Source: JAJDGF01 sp031549325 (GTDB lineage Bacteria; Bacillota; Clostridia; Christensenellales; Aristaeellaceae). From it: DNA of 16,346 nucleotides. Location of the stretch: assembly GCA_031549325.1 (NCBI GenBank), contig JAVBQA010000033.1, forward strand, positions 1 through 16,346. The letters run 5' to 3'. Below, in pieces: positions 6,661-14,079 of the stretch; the stretch's first letter is position 1, and every line of letters starts with the position of its first letter. The notes below the pieces were generated by a model, which was given only the letters and a program-made list of their open reading frames with translations, was not told where the DNA came from and did not search any database. The position numbers were made by a program, and so were the translations under genes.

Positions 6661-7447
6661 TCGGGCGTCCCTCGTTGCCCAGAACACGGCGCTATGGGTG
6701 AAAACCGCGCTGCGCAAGGAACCGGACGCGCCCACAGAAGAAGAGCGGAAAGTGCGGATGCCCCGGCACGTGGCCATCATCATGGATGGCAACGGCCGCT
6801 GGGCCAGGAAGCAAGGGCTGCCTCGATCCTATGGGCATGCCGCGGGCACCGAGGCGCTGCGGGAGATCATTCGCGCGTCGGATGACTGGGGCATCGAGGT
6901 GCTGACGATCTACGCGTTTTCCACCGAGAACTGGGGCCGCCCGGATACCGAGGTCGGCGCGCTGATGGCGCTGCTGCTGAAATACTTCGCCTCCGAAATC
7001 GACGAGCTGCACGAGAAGAATGTGCGCATTCTGATCTTAGGGGACGTGCAGGGGCTGCCCGTGCCCCAGCGCAAGGCCGTGAAAGCGGCGATGAAACGCA
7101 CGAAGGACAACACGGGTCTTCAGCTGAACATCGCGCTGAACTATGGAAGCCGCAAGGAGCTGCTCGGCGCGGCGAAGAAGCTATGCGAGCGAGCGCTGGC
7201 GGGGGAGGATCCCAAATCCTTCACCGAGGACGATCTAGGGCGTGAACTGTATACGCATGGCCTGCCGGATGTGGATTTGCTGATCCGCACCAGCGGCGAG
7301 CAGCGGATCTCGAACTTTTTGCTGTGGCAGAACGCCTATGCCGAGATCCTGTGGAACGACGTGCTGTGGCCCGACTACACGCGTGAGATCTACTGGAAGG
7401 ACTTGCAGCGCTTCGCCGCGCGCGAGCGCCGGTTTGGGAAGGTATAA
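6641..7447 (+). CDS. uppS: Isoprenyl transferase (undecaprenyl diphosphate synthase)
   Basis: This cis-prenyltransferase adds isopentenyl units to farnesyl diphosphate to make the C55 lipid carrier for peptidoglycan and wall polymers, at the inner face of the membrane. The core begins with HVAIIMDGNGRW, whose D49 is the catalytic aspartate that binds the Mg-diphosphate. It continues with GHAAGTEALREI, LTIYAFSTENW, LNIALNYGSR and the C-terminal LLIRTSGEQRISNFLLWQ and VLWPDY segments. The 268-residue form uses TTG at 6641, with a GAGGTGGGGA ribosome region just upstream. It has about 39 residues before the core, similar to the extension in the B. subtilis enzyme. An ATG at 6758 would remove that extension but has a poorer upstream context. 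It overlaps the small upstream gene by 20 bases, and cdsA and dxr of related lipid pathways follow. Confidence 0.94.
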   Translation: MKRKLTDRASLVAQNTALWVKTALRKEPDAPTEEERKVRMPRHVAIIMDGNGRWARKQGLPRSYGHAAGTEALREIIRASDDWGIEVLTIYAFSTENWGRPDTEVGALMALLLKYFASEIDELHEKNVRILILGDVQGLPVPQRKAVKAAMKRTKDNTGLQLNIALNYGSRKELLGAAKKLCERALAGEDPKSFTEDDLGRELYTHGLPDVDLLIRTSGEQRISNFLLWQNAYAEILWNDVLWPDYTREIYWKDLQRFAARERRFGKV

Positions 7448-7515
7448 ACAAAAGAGGCGAGGCCCGAGCGCCTGCCGTGAACCGCAATTCATGAATCCGA
7501 GGTAATGACGCAGGC

Positions 7516-8397
7516 ATGAGCACACAACCGCAGACCGAAGCCGAAAAGAAGATCAGCATGATGATCAAGCGCAGGATCACCGGCATCATCATGGCCGTGG
7601 TGATGGGCGCACTCTGGGTCATCCAGGGTTGGCCGTTGCGCATCGGCTTTGTGCTTGTGATGGTCATGTCCATGTGGGAAATGTACAGCGCGTTTGTGAT
7701 CAAGGGCGCGAAGCCCATCCGCTGGGTGGGCATGGCCTACGCGCTGCTGTCGCTGCCCGCGTACATGCGCTTTGGCATGCAGGCCATGATGCCGCTGATG
7801 ACGCTGTGCTGCATGCTGGGCCTGGCGGGCGTGATCCTGCGCGGCGAAGTGGGTTTTGATTCCGCGGTGTCCACGCTGTTTCCGCTGCTGTACCCGGGCA
7901 TGCTGATCACGCTGGTTTTTCCGATTCAGGACATCCAACAGCCGCTGGTCGCCACGGTGGCGCTCGGGTTGCTGTTCCTGGTGCCGCTGATGAACGACCT
8001 GTTCGCCTATGAGGTGGGCATGCGCTTTGGCACGCGCCCGCTGTCCCCGGTGCTCAGCCCGAAAAAGACCATTGAGGGCGCCATCGCCGGGCTTCTCGCG
8101 TCGGTGCTGTTCGCGCTGCTGTTTCCCTGGCTGTCCTCGCTGGTGGTGCGCTTTGTGCCGCACTTCCAGCAATACGTCGTGCCCATGCCACCCTGGTGGT
8201 TCTTCATGCTGCTGGGGTTGATCGGCGGCGTGGCCGCCCAGATCGGCGACCTGACGGCCTCCATGGTCAAGCGTTACTGTGGCATCAAGGATTTTGGCGC
8301 GATCTTTCCCGGCCACGGCGGGATGCTTGATCGCATGGACAGCGTGCTGTTTACCGGGGTCGTGATTTACATCTTCTTCTTGATCCCATGGAGATAA
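7516..8397 (+). CDS. cdsA: Phosphatidate cytidylyltransferase (CDP-diglyceride synthase)
   Basis: CdsA is an integral membrane enzyme that makes CDP-diacylglycerol from phosphatidic acid and CTP, the branch point of phospholipid synthesis. The 293-residue product has roughly eight or nine hydrophobic segments, the first near residues 20-37 and the last near 275-291. The family signature lies at residues 249-275: S-M-V-K-R, then K-D-F-G, then PGHGG, and D-R-M-D with the metal-binding aspartates. An upstream loop has LMNDLFAYEVG and SPKKTIEG. The ATG at 7516 is kept as start. Its ribosome site is ambiguous: GAGG at 7499-7502 is 13 bases away, and two tiny overlapping frames lie between. A later ATG pair at 7558 would begin MMIKRRITG, also a plausible family start. 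It lies 68 bases after uppS. Confidence 0.95.
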   Translation: MSTQPQTEAEKKISMMIKRRITGIIMAVVMGALWVIQGWPLRIGFVLVMVMSMWEMYSAFVIKGAKPIRWVGMAYALLSLPAYMRFGMQAMMPLMTLCCMLGLAGVILRGEVGFDSAVSTLFPLLYPGMLITLVFPIQDIQQPLVATVALGLLFLVPLMNDLFAYEVGMRFGTRPLSPVLSPKKTIEGAIAGLLASVLFALLFPWLSSLVVRFVPHFQQYVVPMPPWWFFMLLGLIGGVAAQIGDLTASMVKRYCGIKDFGAIFPGHGGMLDRMDSVLFTGVVIYIFFLIPWR

Positions 8398-8426
8398 GCC
8401 CGATCATCAGGAAAGGGACCAACGCG

Positions 8427-9590
8427 ATGCATACGATTGCCATCCTGGGCGCCACGGGCTCCGTCGGAGGCCAGGCGCTCGATTTGATTTCAAGGCACGA
8501 GAGCGAGTTCAGGGCCAGCGTGCTCAGCGCCAGCACCAGCGCCGAGGCATTGTTCGAGCTGTCCCGGCGATTCAAGCCCGACGCCTGCGCGCTTGCCCGG
8601 CGCCCGGACAGCATCCCGGAGGACTTGAGGCACATCGAGTGGTTTTTCGGGCCGGACGCCTCCGAGCGCGCGCTGCTGGCCGTGAAACCCGACTACGCGC
8701 TGTGCGCGGTGGTGGGCATCGCCGGGCTGCCCGCGGTGATGGCGGCGCTGGACGTGTGCAAGCGCGTGCTGCTGGCCAACAAAGAGGCGCTGGTGACCGG
8801 CGGCGAGCTGGTGATGAACAGGGCGCGGGAAAGGCGCGTGCCCATCCTGCCGGTGGACAGCGAGCACTCGGCGCTGTTCCAGTGCCTGCAGGGCGCGGGC
8901 GACAACGTTCCCCGGCGGTTGATCCTGACGGCCAGCGGCGGCCCGTTCCGCACATGGAACAAAAATGAAATTGAAAACGCCTTAGTTGGGCAGGCGCTTG
9001 GGCACCCCACCTGGAACATGGGCGCCAAGATCACCGTGGATTGCGCCACCATGATGAACAAAGGGCTGGAAGTCATCGAGGCGCACCACTTATTCTCCGT
9101 GCCGCTCCCGAAGATTGATGTGGTCATCCATCCGGAGAGCTGCATACACTCGATGGTGGAGTATGAGGACGGCGCGGTGCTGGCGCAGCTCTCCGTTCCG
9201 GACATGCGCGGCGCGATCGGCTACGCCATGGGCTACCCCCAGCGGCTGCCGTTTGGCGGCGGGCGGCTGGATCTGCCGACGCTGGGCAAACTGACATTCG
9301 AGGCGCCTGACGAGGCGCGGTTCCCGTGCCTGAAGCTGGCGCGGGACGCGCAAGCGCAGGGCGGTGAGATGCCGGTGGCGCTCAATGGCGCCAACGAGGC
9401 GGCGGTGCGCGCATTCCTGGACGGGCGCATCCGCTTCGGCGCCATCCCCAAGGTGGTGGACTTCGTGCTGCAGAACACCAAACCCGATCCGGTGGACACA
9501 ATCGAGCGGGTGTTTGACGCGGACGCGCGCGCCCGGGCGCTGGCCGACGTGCGTATCGAGGCATTGCTGGACAGAAAGGATATGAAATGA
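8427..9590 (+). CDS. dxr: 1-deoxy-D-xylulose 5-phosphate reductoisomerase
   Basis: Dxr catalyses the committed step of the MEP isoprenoid pathway, turning DXP into MEP with NADPH in the cytosol. The N-terminal nucleotide-binding motif GATGSVGGQ (from residue 8) is present, as are NKEALVTGG (118-126) and the metal-binding D144-S145-E146 in PVDSEHSALFQ. SGGPFR, GHPTWNMGAKITVD, NKGLE with E215, and IHSMVEYEDGAV/PDMR follow. These match D150/S151/E152/E231 of the E. coli enzyme. The product has 387 residues, the normal length. The ATG at 8427 is chosen because AGGAAAGGGA (8410-8419) lies 7 bases before it and the protein then starts MHTIAILG; the in-frame ATG at 8388 overlaps cdsA and lacks this site. 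Its stop overlaps the rseP start (ATGA). Confidence 0.97.
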   Translation: MHTIAILGATGSVGGQALDLISRHESEFRASVLSASTSAEALFELSRRFKPDACALARRPDSIPEDLRHIEWFFGPDASERALLAVKPDYALCAVVGIAGLPAVMAALDVCKRVLLANKEALVTGGELVMNRARERRVPILPVDSEHSALFQCLQGAGDNVPRRLILTASGGPFRTWNKNEIENALVGQALGHPTWNMGAKITVDCATMMNKGLEVIEAHHLFSVPLPKIDVVIHPESCIHSMVEYEDGAVLAQLSVPDMRGAIGYAMGYPQRLPFGGGRLDLPTLGKLTFEAPDEARFPCLKLARDAQAQGGEMPVALNGANEAAVRAFLDGRIRFGAIPKVVDFVLQNTKPDPVDTIERVFDADARARALADVRIEALLDRKDMK

Positions 9591-10654
9591 CGACGTTTTT
9601 CTTTGTGCTGGGCGCGCTGCTGATTCTGGACATCATCGTGATCGCGCACGAGTTGGGGCACTTCCTGTCCGCCCGGGCGCTCGGAATTCCGGTGCTGGAG
9701 TTTGGCGTGGGCATGGGGCCGAAGGTCCTCAATATCCGTCGCGGCGAGACCGAATACTCGCTGTGCGCGTTCCCGATCGGCGGTTTTTGCAAGTATAAGG
9801 GCGATGACGACGGCGACTTTGACGACCCCGGCGCGCTGAACAATCAGCCGCCCTGGAAACGGTTCATCACGGTGGCCAGCGGCCCGCTGATGAATTTTGT
9901 GCTGGCGTTTGTGGTGTCTGTTCTCTACGTGACCCTGCTCGGAACGCCCAGCAAGGCGCTGCCGCAGATTCATGAGATCATAGACGGCATGCCGGCGCAG
10001 CAGGCCGGATTGTTGCCGGGCGATATTGTAACCAGCATCAACGGCGTTCCGATCAGCTATGACACTGAAGGGTCGGTATTGCTGCATCAGAACATCAGCG
10101 CGGCCGAGCCCGGCAAGCAGATTGTGCTGGAAGTGCAGCGCGACGGGCAGCCGCAAACACTGACCATGATGCCCACGGCGCGAACGAACGATCAAGGGAT
10201 CACGACGGGTGTGCAGATCGGCATCAAGATGACCACTGTGCGCGAGCGCCAGGGGATCTGGCAGGCGCTGGGGAATTCCATGGCGGCGCTCAAAGACACC
10301 GTGGTGCTGATGGTGGACGGCCTGAAGAACCTGGTGTTTAAAGGCGAGGGTGCGGGCGATGTGATGGGGCCGGTCGGCATTGTCGGTTTTATGCAGCAGG
10401 AGATCAGGAGCGGCATTGACCAGATTGTGAATCTGCTGATCATCATTTCGCTGAATTTGGGCATCATGAATCTGCTGCCGTTGCCGGCGCTGGATGGCGG
10501 CCGACTGGTGTTCATTGTGATCGAGGCCGTCACTCGAAAACCCATCAAGCCCGAGCTGGAGGGCTGGGTGCACTTCGGCGGGCTGATGGTGCTGTTCGGG
10601 CTGATCCTGGCCATCAGCTTCCGGGACGTGGTGCGGCTGGTTCACGGTGGCTAG
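9587..10654 (+). CDS. rseP: Site-2 intramembrane zinc metalloprotease (RseP/RasP family)
   Basis: This membrane protease cuts regulatory proteins or leftover signal peptides within the lipid bilayer. The first transmembrane helix holds the zinc site HELGH (H21, E22, H25). The second half of the metal site is LPALDGGR with D303, in a later helix. Between them is a PDZ domain (about residues 125-210, with MPAQQAGLLPGDIVTSINGV) that gates substrates. A long helix near 95-115 and two C-terminal helices complete four membrane segments. The length of 355 residues is normal for Clostridia. Its ATG overlaps the dxr stop (ATGA), showing translational coupling. In B. subtilis the relative RasP (YluC) works on the anti-sigma factor RsiW; the local substrate is unknown, since no anti-sigma gene is in the window. 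Confidence 0.96.
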   Translation: MTTFFFVLGALLILDIIVIAHELGHFLSARALGIPVLEFGVGMGPKVLNIRRGETEYSLCAFPIGGFCKYKGDDDGDFDDPGALNNQPPWKRFITVASGPLMNFVLAFVVSVLYVTLLGTPSKALPQIHEIIDGMPAQQAGLLPGDIVTSINGVPISYDTEGSVLLHQNISAAEPGKQIVLEVQRDGQPQTLTMMPTARTNDQGITTGVQIGIKMTTVRERQGIWQALGNSMAALKDTVVLMVDGLKNLVFKGEGAGDVMGPVGIVGFMQQEIRSGIDQIVNLLIIISLNLGIMNLLPLPALDGGRLVFIVIEAVTRKPIKPELEGWVHFGGLMVLFGLILAISFRDVVRLVHGG

Positions 10655-10672
10655 ACAATCGCAGTAGATTCC

Positions 10673-10695
10673 TGGCGGGAGCGCTGCTCCCGCCA
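10673..10695 (+). terminator. Probable terminator after rseP
   Basis: TGGCGGGAGC (10673-10682) pairs perfectly with GCTCCCGCCA (10686-10695) around a three-base loop. The T-run is delayed and short (AAACTTTTC), so the stop may be partial. It lies 18 bases after rseP and separates it from the ABC cassette. Confidence 0.65.
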
Positions 10696-10721
10696 AAACT
10701 TTTCACTGAGGGGTACGATAG

Positions 10722-11489
10722 ATGCTAAGAACCGAGGGGAGGCGCGCGTTTGGCTGGCTTATGCTGCTGGCGGCGCTGGCCTATTTTTTGGTGCGTGTCA
10801 ACGGCATCAGCTACATGCTGACCGAGGACGAGAACGAAGCGCTGATGGTGTTCGAGTTCGGCGCGATGATCGGGTTTTCACTTCCGCTGATGCCGCTGTG
10901 CGCCGCACTGCCCTTTGCGGCCAGCTTTTGTCAGGACTACACAAGCGGGTTTTCCGTGGCGCTGAGCCTGCGCGCGGGCAAGGGCGGCTATCTCTGGAGC
11001 AAGGCGCTGTGCACCGCGCTGGCCGGCGGCCTGGCGCTTGCGCTCGGCGCGCTGCTGATGGCCCTGCTGCTGAACGTCAAGTTTCCGCCGGATGTGGCCG
11101 CGCCGCCGATGTTCGCCTCCGCCGAAGGGCTGGGCGCCTTTGTGGTCAACGGGGGCTTCCTGGGATACATCCGCTACTATGGCGCGCGGCTGCTGCTGGA
11201 GTTTTTGGCGGGCAGCTTTTGGGCGCTGGTGGCCCTGTGCTTCTCGGCCTTCTATCCGAACCTGCCGCTGACGCTCTGCGCGCCGCTGGTGCTGTGCCAG
11301 CTGGTGATGGAGCTGGGGCGCTACGGGTTGATCCCCGGCTATTTGGATGTGACGAAACTTCAGGATGCCCTGCTGGATCTGCCCGCCGCGTCCATGCTGC
11401 TGGTGGCGCTGGGCGTGTTCTTTGCGTTCGACGTCGCGCTTGCCGCGCTGTTTCGCTGGCGTGCGGGGAGGAGGCTGAGCTATGCGTAG
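10722..11489 (+). CDS. ABC-2 type membrane permease subunit, first of pair
   Basis: This 255-residue protein is dominated by hydrophobic segments, about six: near residues 11-28, 45-68, 88-113, 160-182, 184-203 and 222-244. It has a cytosolic start and short charged loops, the layout of ABC-2 type exporter permeases. There is no signal peptide or recognisable enzyme motif. A CQDYTSGF segment after the second helix resembles the region that couples to the ATPase in this class (commonly E/D-x-x-x-G), which is inference. GAGGGG (10708-10713) precedes the ATG by 8 bases. It overlaps the second permease by 8 bases and shares a transcript with the ATPase further on. Small exporters of this make-up often move or give protection from peptides or lipids; the substrate here is unknown. 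Confidence 0.8.
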   Translation: MLRTEGRRAFGWLMLLAALAYFLVRVNGISYMLTEDENEALMVFEFGAMIGFSLPLMPLCAALPFAASFCQDYTSGFSVALSLRAGKGGYLWSKALCTALAGGLALALGALLMALLLNVKFPPDVAAPPMFASAEGLGAFVVNGGFLGYIRYYGARLLLEFLAGSFWALVALCFSAFYPNLPLTLCAPLVLCQLVMELGRYGLIPGYLDVTKLQDALLDLPAASMLLVALGVFFAFDVALAALFRWRAGRRLSYA

Positions 11490-12312
11490 CCTGACCTGCT
11501 GCCTACACAACCTGCGGCGGCTGATGAGCACGCCCCGCGCCTGGGTGGCGCTGATCGTGTGCGTGCTGTTTTTCCGGAACGAGTTCATGCCCATCCGTCT
11601 GCTGCTCCAGGATGAGCGCATGACAATCAGCTGGGCGGGACTTTTGATGTATCTGTTCAACGACCCGGCCGTCACCATGATCACCGCCATGATGCTGCTG
11701 ATGCTCGTGTTTGAGGCGCCCATGGTCGATGAGACGCAGCGCTACATCATCAGCCGCACGGGGCGTGCCAGCTGGGCGCGGGGACAAATCGGGTATCTGC
11801 TGGCGGCCACCTTTCTGTTCATGCTGTTCCAAATGCTGGTCGTGCTGATGCTTGTGCTGCCCTGGGCGGACTGGACGGGCTGGGGGACAGGCCTCAAAGC
11901 GCTGGTCGAGGACGGAATGTATGAGGTCTATGACACGATGCTCAACTACGACGTGTGGCTGATGCGGGCGTTCACCCCATTCAGCGGCGCGCTGTTGAGC
12001 ATGACGCTGCACTATCTGGCCTATGCGTGCCTGGCGCTGCTGCTGTGCGCGGTCAACGCGCTGGCCAGAAACCGGCTGGGGTTTCTGGTGGCCGCCGCGC
12101 CGGTGATGCTGGACTACGTGGCGGACGAGTATTTCTCCGGGAACATCCTGTACGCGCTGCCGGTGACGCTGTCGCGCCTGTCTCAGCTGGATTACGGCGA
12201 TGAGATGGGCCGGCCGCCGGTGTGGTATGCTTACGCGTTCCTGGGTCTGCTGCTCACAATCCTGCTGGTCGTCTGTTACCGGCTGCTCAGAAAGAGGGAG
12301 ATCTACCTGTGA
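11482..12312 (+). CDS. ABC-2 type membrane permease subunit, second of pair
   Basis: This is a 276-residue integral membrane protein with about six hydrophobic segments, near residues 18-32, 53-78, 108-132, 172-195, 198-222 and 248-266. After the second segment it has VDETQRYIISRTGRASWARGQ, a charged cytosolic stretch in the place where ABC-2 permeases meet the ATPase. It is not a close copy of the first permease, so the exporter is probably a heterodimer of membrane parts. The ATG overlaps the end of the first permease gene by 8 bases and is served by GGGGAGGAGG (11465-11474) inside that gene. Its stop overlaps the ATPase start as GTGA. No sequence motif shows the substrate. Confidence 0.8.
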   Translation: MRSLTCCLHNLRRLMSTPRAWVALIVCVLFFRNEFMPIRLLLQDERMTISWAGLLMYLFNDPAVTMITAMMLLMLVFEAPMVDETQRYIISRTGRASWARGQIGYLLAATFLFMLFQMLVVLMLVLPWADWTGWGTGLKALVEDGMYEVYDTMLNYDVWLMRAFTPFSGALLSMTLHYLAYACLALLLCAVNALARNRLGFLVAAAPVMLDYVADEYFSGNILYALPVTLSRLSQLDYGDEMGRPPVWYAYAFLGLLLTILLVVCYRLLRKREIYL

Positions 12313-12944
12313 TCAAAGTAAGGCATGCCATCAAGGCGTATGGGCGGGACGTCGTGCTGAATGACGTGTCTGCCAACTTCCCCGGCGGGCGCATCCATGC
12401 GCTGGTGGGGCGAAACGGCTCGGGGAAAACGCTGCTGCTCAAGTGCATCGCGGGGCTGGTGCCGCTCACGGACGGCAGCATCACCGTGGACGGCGCGCGC
12501 ATCGGCAAGGACATCGAGATGCCGCCCCGCATGGGCGCCATCATCGAGACGCCCGGGTTCCTGCCAAACTACTCGGGCTTCAGGAACCTGCGGTTTTTGG
12601 CGGGCATCCGCGGCCAGATCGGCGAGGAGGAGATCCGCGCCGCCATGGCGCGCGTGGGGCTGGATCCGAACAGCCGCAAATGGGTGTCGAAGTATAGCCT
12701 GGGCATGCGCCAGCGCCTGGGCATCGCCCAGGCAATCATGGAGAATCCGAACCTTCTGATCCTGGATGAGCCAATGAACGGGCTCGACAACGCGGGCGTG
12801 TCGGACATTCGGCGGTTGCTGAAGCAGCTGCGCGAGGAGGGCGTCACCATCCTGCTGGCCACCCACGACCAGGCCGACATCGACCAGCTGTGCGACAGCG
12901 TGTGCGAGATGGAGGCCGGGGTGCTGACGAGGGTGAGGCCGTAG
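12309..12944 (+). CDS. ABC transporter ATP-binding protein
   Basis: This cytosolic ATPase powers the exporter built from the two preceding membrane proteins. The 211-residue product has a Walker A motif GRNGSGKT (34-41), the ABC signature as SLGMRQR (from 130, a common variant of LSGGQ in ABC-2 exporters), Walker B LLILDEP (D153, E154) and the switch histidine in ATHD (H186). A single nucleotide-binding domain is present, with no extra regulatory domain. The GTG at 12309 is taken as start: it overlaps the permease stop (GTGA), AGAGGGAG lies about 8 bases before it, and the product begins (V/M)IKVRHAIKAYG as expected. The overall form resembles BcrA/lantibiotic-type export ATPases, but no peptide, kinase or regulator gene is near, so function stays open. 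Confidence 0.93.
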   Translation: MIKVRHAIKAYGRDVVLNDVSANFPGGRIHALVGRNGSGKTLLLKCIAGLVPLTDGSITVDGARIGKDIEMPPRMGAIIETPGFLPNYSGFRNLRFLAGIRGQIGEEEIRAAMARVGLDPNSRKWVSKYSLGMRQRLGIAQAIMENPNLLILDEPMNGLDNAGVSDIRRLLKQLREEGVTILLATHDQADIDQLCDSVCEMEAGVLTRVRP

Positions 12945-12977
12945 GGGAACCCCATAACAAAATTAAACCTACCGCGC

Positions 12978-13006
12978 GTGACAAAGCGCTGCCCTCCGGC
13001 TATAAT
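12978..13006 (+). promoter_or_regulatory. Vegetative promoter of ispG
   Basis: GTGACA (12978-12983, five of six consensus bases) and a perfect TATAAT (13001-13006) are 17 bases apart. The predicted start near 13013 leaves only about 20 bases of leader, just enough for the ribosome site. This makes ispG-polC independent of the ABC cassette before it. Confidence 0.86.
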
Positions 13007-13033
13007 GAATGATAGCACATGGAGGGCTTTGTT

Positions 13034-14077
13034 ATGACCAAGCAAATACGCGTGGGTGCGGTGCGCATCGGCGGGGGCGCGCCTCTGTCGGTGCAGTCCA
13101 TGACGAACACGGAGACCAGCGACGTAGAAGCAACGCTTTCCCAGATTCGAAGTCTGGCCGAAGCGGGGTGCGATCTCGTGCGCGTGTCGGTGTACGACGA
13201 GGCCTGCGCGCAGGCCGTCAAGGCGCTGGTGGACGGCAGCCCCGTGCCGCTGGTGGCCGACATCCATTTCGATCACCGCTTGGCCATCCGCTCCATCGAG
13301 AGCGGCATTGCCAAGGTGCGCATCAACCCGGGCAACATCGGCGGCGAGGCCAAGGTTCGGGAGCTTGCGGATTGTCTGAAGATGCACAAGATCCCGGTGC
13401 GCGTGGGCGTGAACGCCGGGTCGCTGGAGAAGGATCTGCTTCAAAAGTACGGCGGGCCGGTTCCGGCGGCGCTGGTGGACAGCGCGCTGTCCCACGCCTG
13501 GCTGCTGGAGAAGCACGGGTTTCGCGACATCTGCCTGTCGATGAAGGCGTCCTCAGTGCGCACCACGGTGGATGCGTACCGGCTGGCGGCTCAGGGCTGC
13601 GATTACCCGCTGCACCTGGGGGTGACGGAGGCCGGAACCCCCGGCATGGGCACGGTGAAATCGGCCATTGGCATTGGGGCTCTGCTGCTGGACGGCATCG
13701 GCGACACCATTCGCGTGTCGCTGTCCGGCGATCCGCTGCCCGAGGCAGGCGCTGGACTGTCGATTCTGCGCGCCGTCGGACTTCGCAAAGACGCTGTCGA
13801 CGTGGTGTCCTGCCCGACCTGCGGCCGCGCCTGCATTCCGGTGGCCGAGATCGCCGACCGGGTGCGCGAGGCCACGCTGGACATCAAAACCCCGCTGACC
13901 GTGGCCGTTATGGGCTGCGTCGTGAACGGACCGGGAGAGGCGAGGGAGGCCGACCTGGGCATCGCGGGAGGCAAGGATGGCGGCGCGCTGTTTGTAAAGG
14001 GGCAGCCGCCCAGGAAAATCACCGGCGATCTGGCGCAGGTACTGATCGATGAGATACGAAAGCATGGGGACGTCTGA
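13034..14077 (+). CDS. ispG: 4-hydroxy-3-methylbut-2-enyl diphosphate synthase (flavodoxin/ferredoxin)
   Basis: IspG (GcpE) is the iron-sulfur enzyme that turns the cyclic diphosphate MEcPP into HMBPP, the penultimate step of the MEP pathway. The barrel domain opens with RVGAVRIGGGAPLSVQSMTNT, continues with ADIHFDHRLA and RINPGNIG, and has the LGVTEAG segment. The C-terminal domain carries the cluster ligands C260 and C263 in SCPTCGR, C295 in MGCVVNGPGEA, and E302, matching C270/C273/C305/E312 of E. coli. The product has 347 residues, close to the usual length of the two-domain bacterial form. The ATG at 13034 is preceded by GGAGGG (13021-13026); an in-frame ATG at 13019 overlaps that ribosome site and is not used. 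Together with dxr it gives two MEP enzymes in the window; uppS consumes the pathway products. Confidence 0.97.
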   Translation: MTKQIRVGAVRIGGGAPLSVQSMTNTETSDVEATLSQIRSLAEAGCDLVRVSVYDEACAQAVKALVDGSPVPLVADIHFDHRLAIRSIESGIAKVRINPGNIGGEAKVRELADCLKMHKIPVRVGVNAGSLEKDLLQKYGGPVPAALVDSALSHAWLLEKHGFRDICLSMKASSVRTTVDAYRLAAQGCDYPLHLGVTEAGTPGMGTVKSAIGIGALLLDGIGDTIRVSLSGDPLPEAGAGLSILRAVGLRKDAVDVVSCPTCGRACIPVAEIADRVREATLDIKTPLTVAVMGCVVNGPGEAREADLGIAGGKDGGALFVKGQPPRKITGDLAQVLIDEIRKHGDV

Positions 14078-14079
14078 AC

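Noticed and set aside
8388..8426. ATG at 8388 as the dxr start
   Set aside because: It adds 13 residues before the GATGSVG domain, overlaps the cdsA end, and has no ribosome site. The ATG at 8427 has a well-placed one.
9233..10696. A 487-codon minus-strand frame across dxr and rseP
   Set aside because: The product is low-complexity (His/Gln/Arg-rich), has no family motifs, and lies opposite two well-supported genes.
12222..12308. Upstream ATG at 12222 for the ABC ATPase
   Set aside because: It adds 29 residues unlike an ABC domain that come from another frame of the permease gene. The GTG at 12309 overlaps the permease stop and has a ribosome site.
12949..12958. GGGG-AA-CCCC inverted repeat after the ABC ATPase gene
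   Set aside because: The loop is only two bases and no T-run follows, so it is not a credible terminator.
13019..13033. ATG at 13019 as the ispG start
   Set aside because: It lies on the ribosome site GGAGGG itself and within a few bases of the predicted transcript start.
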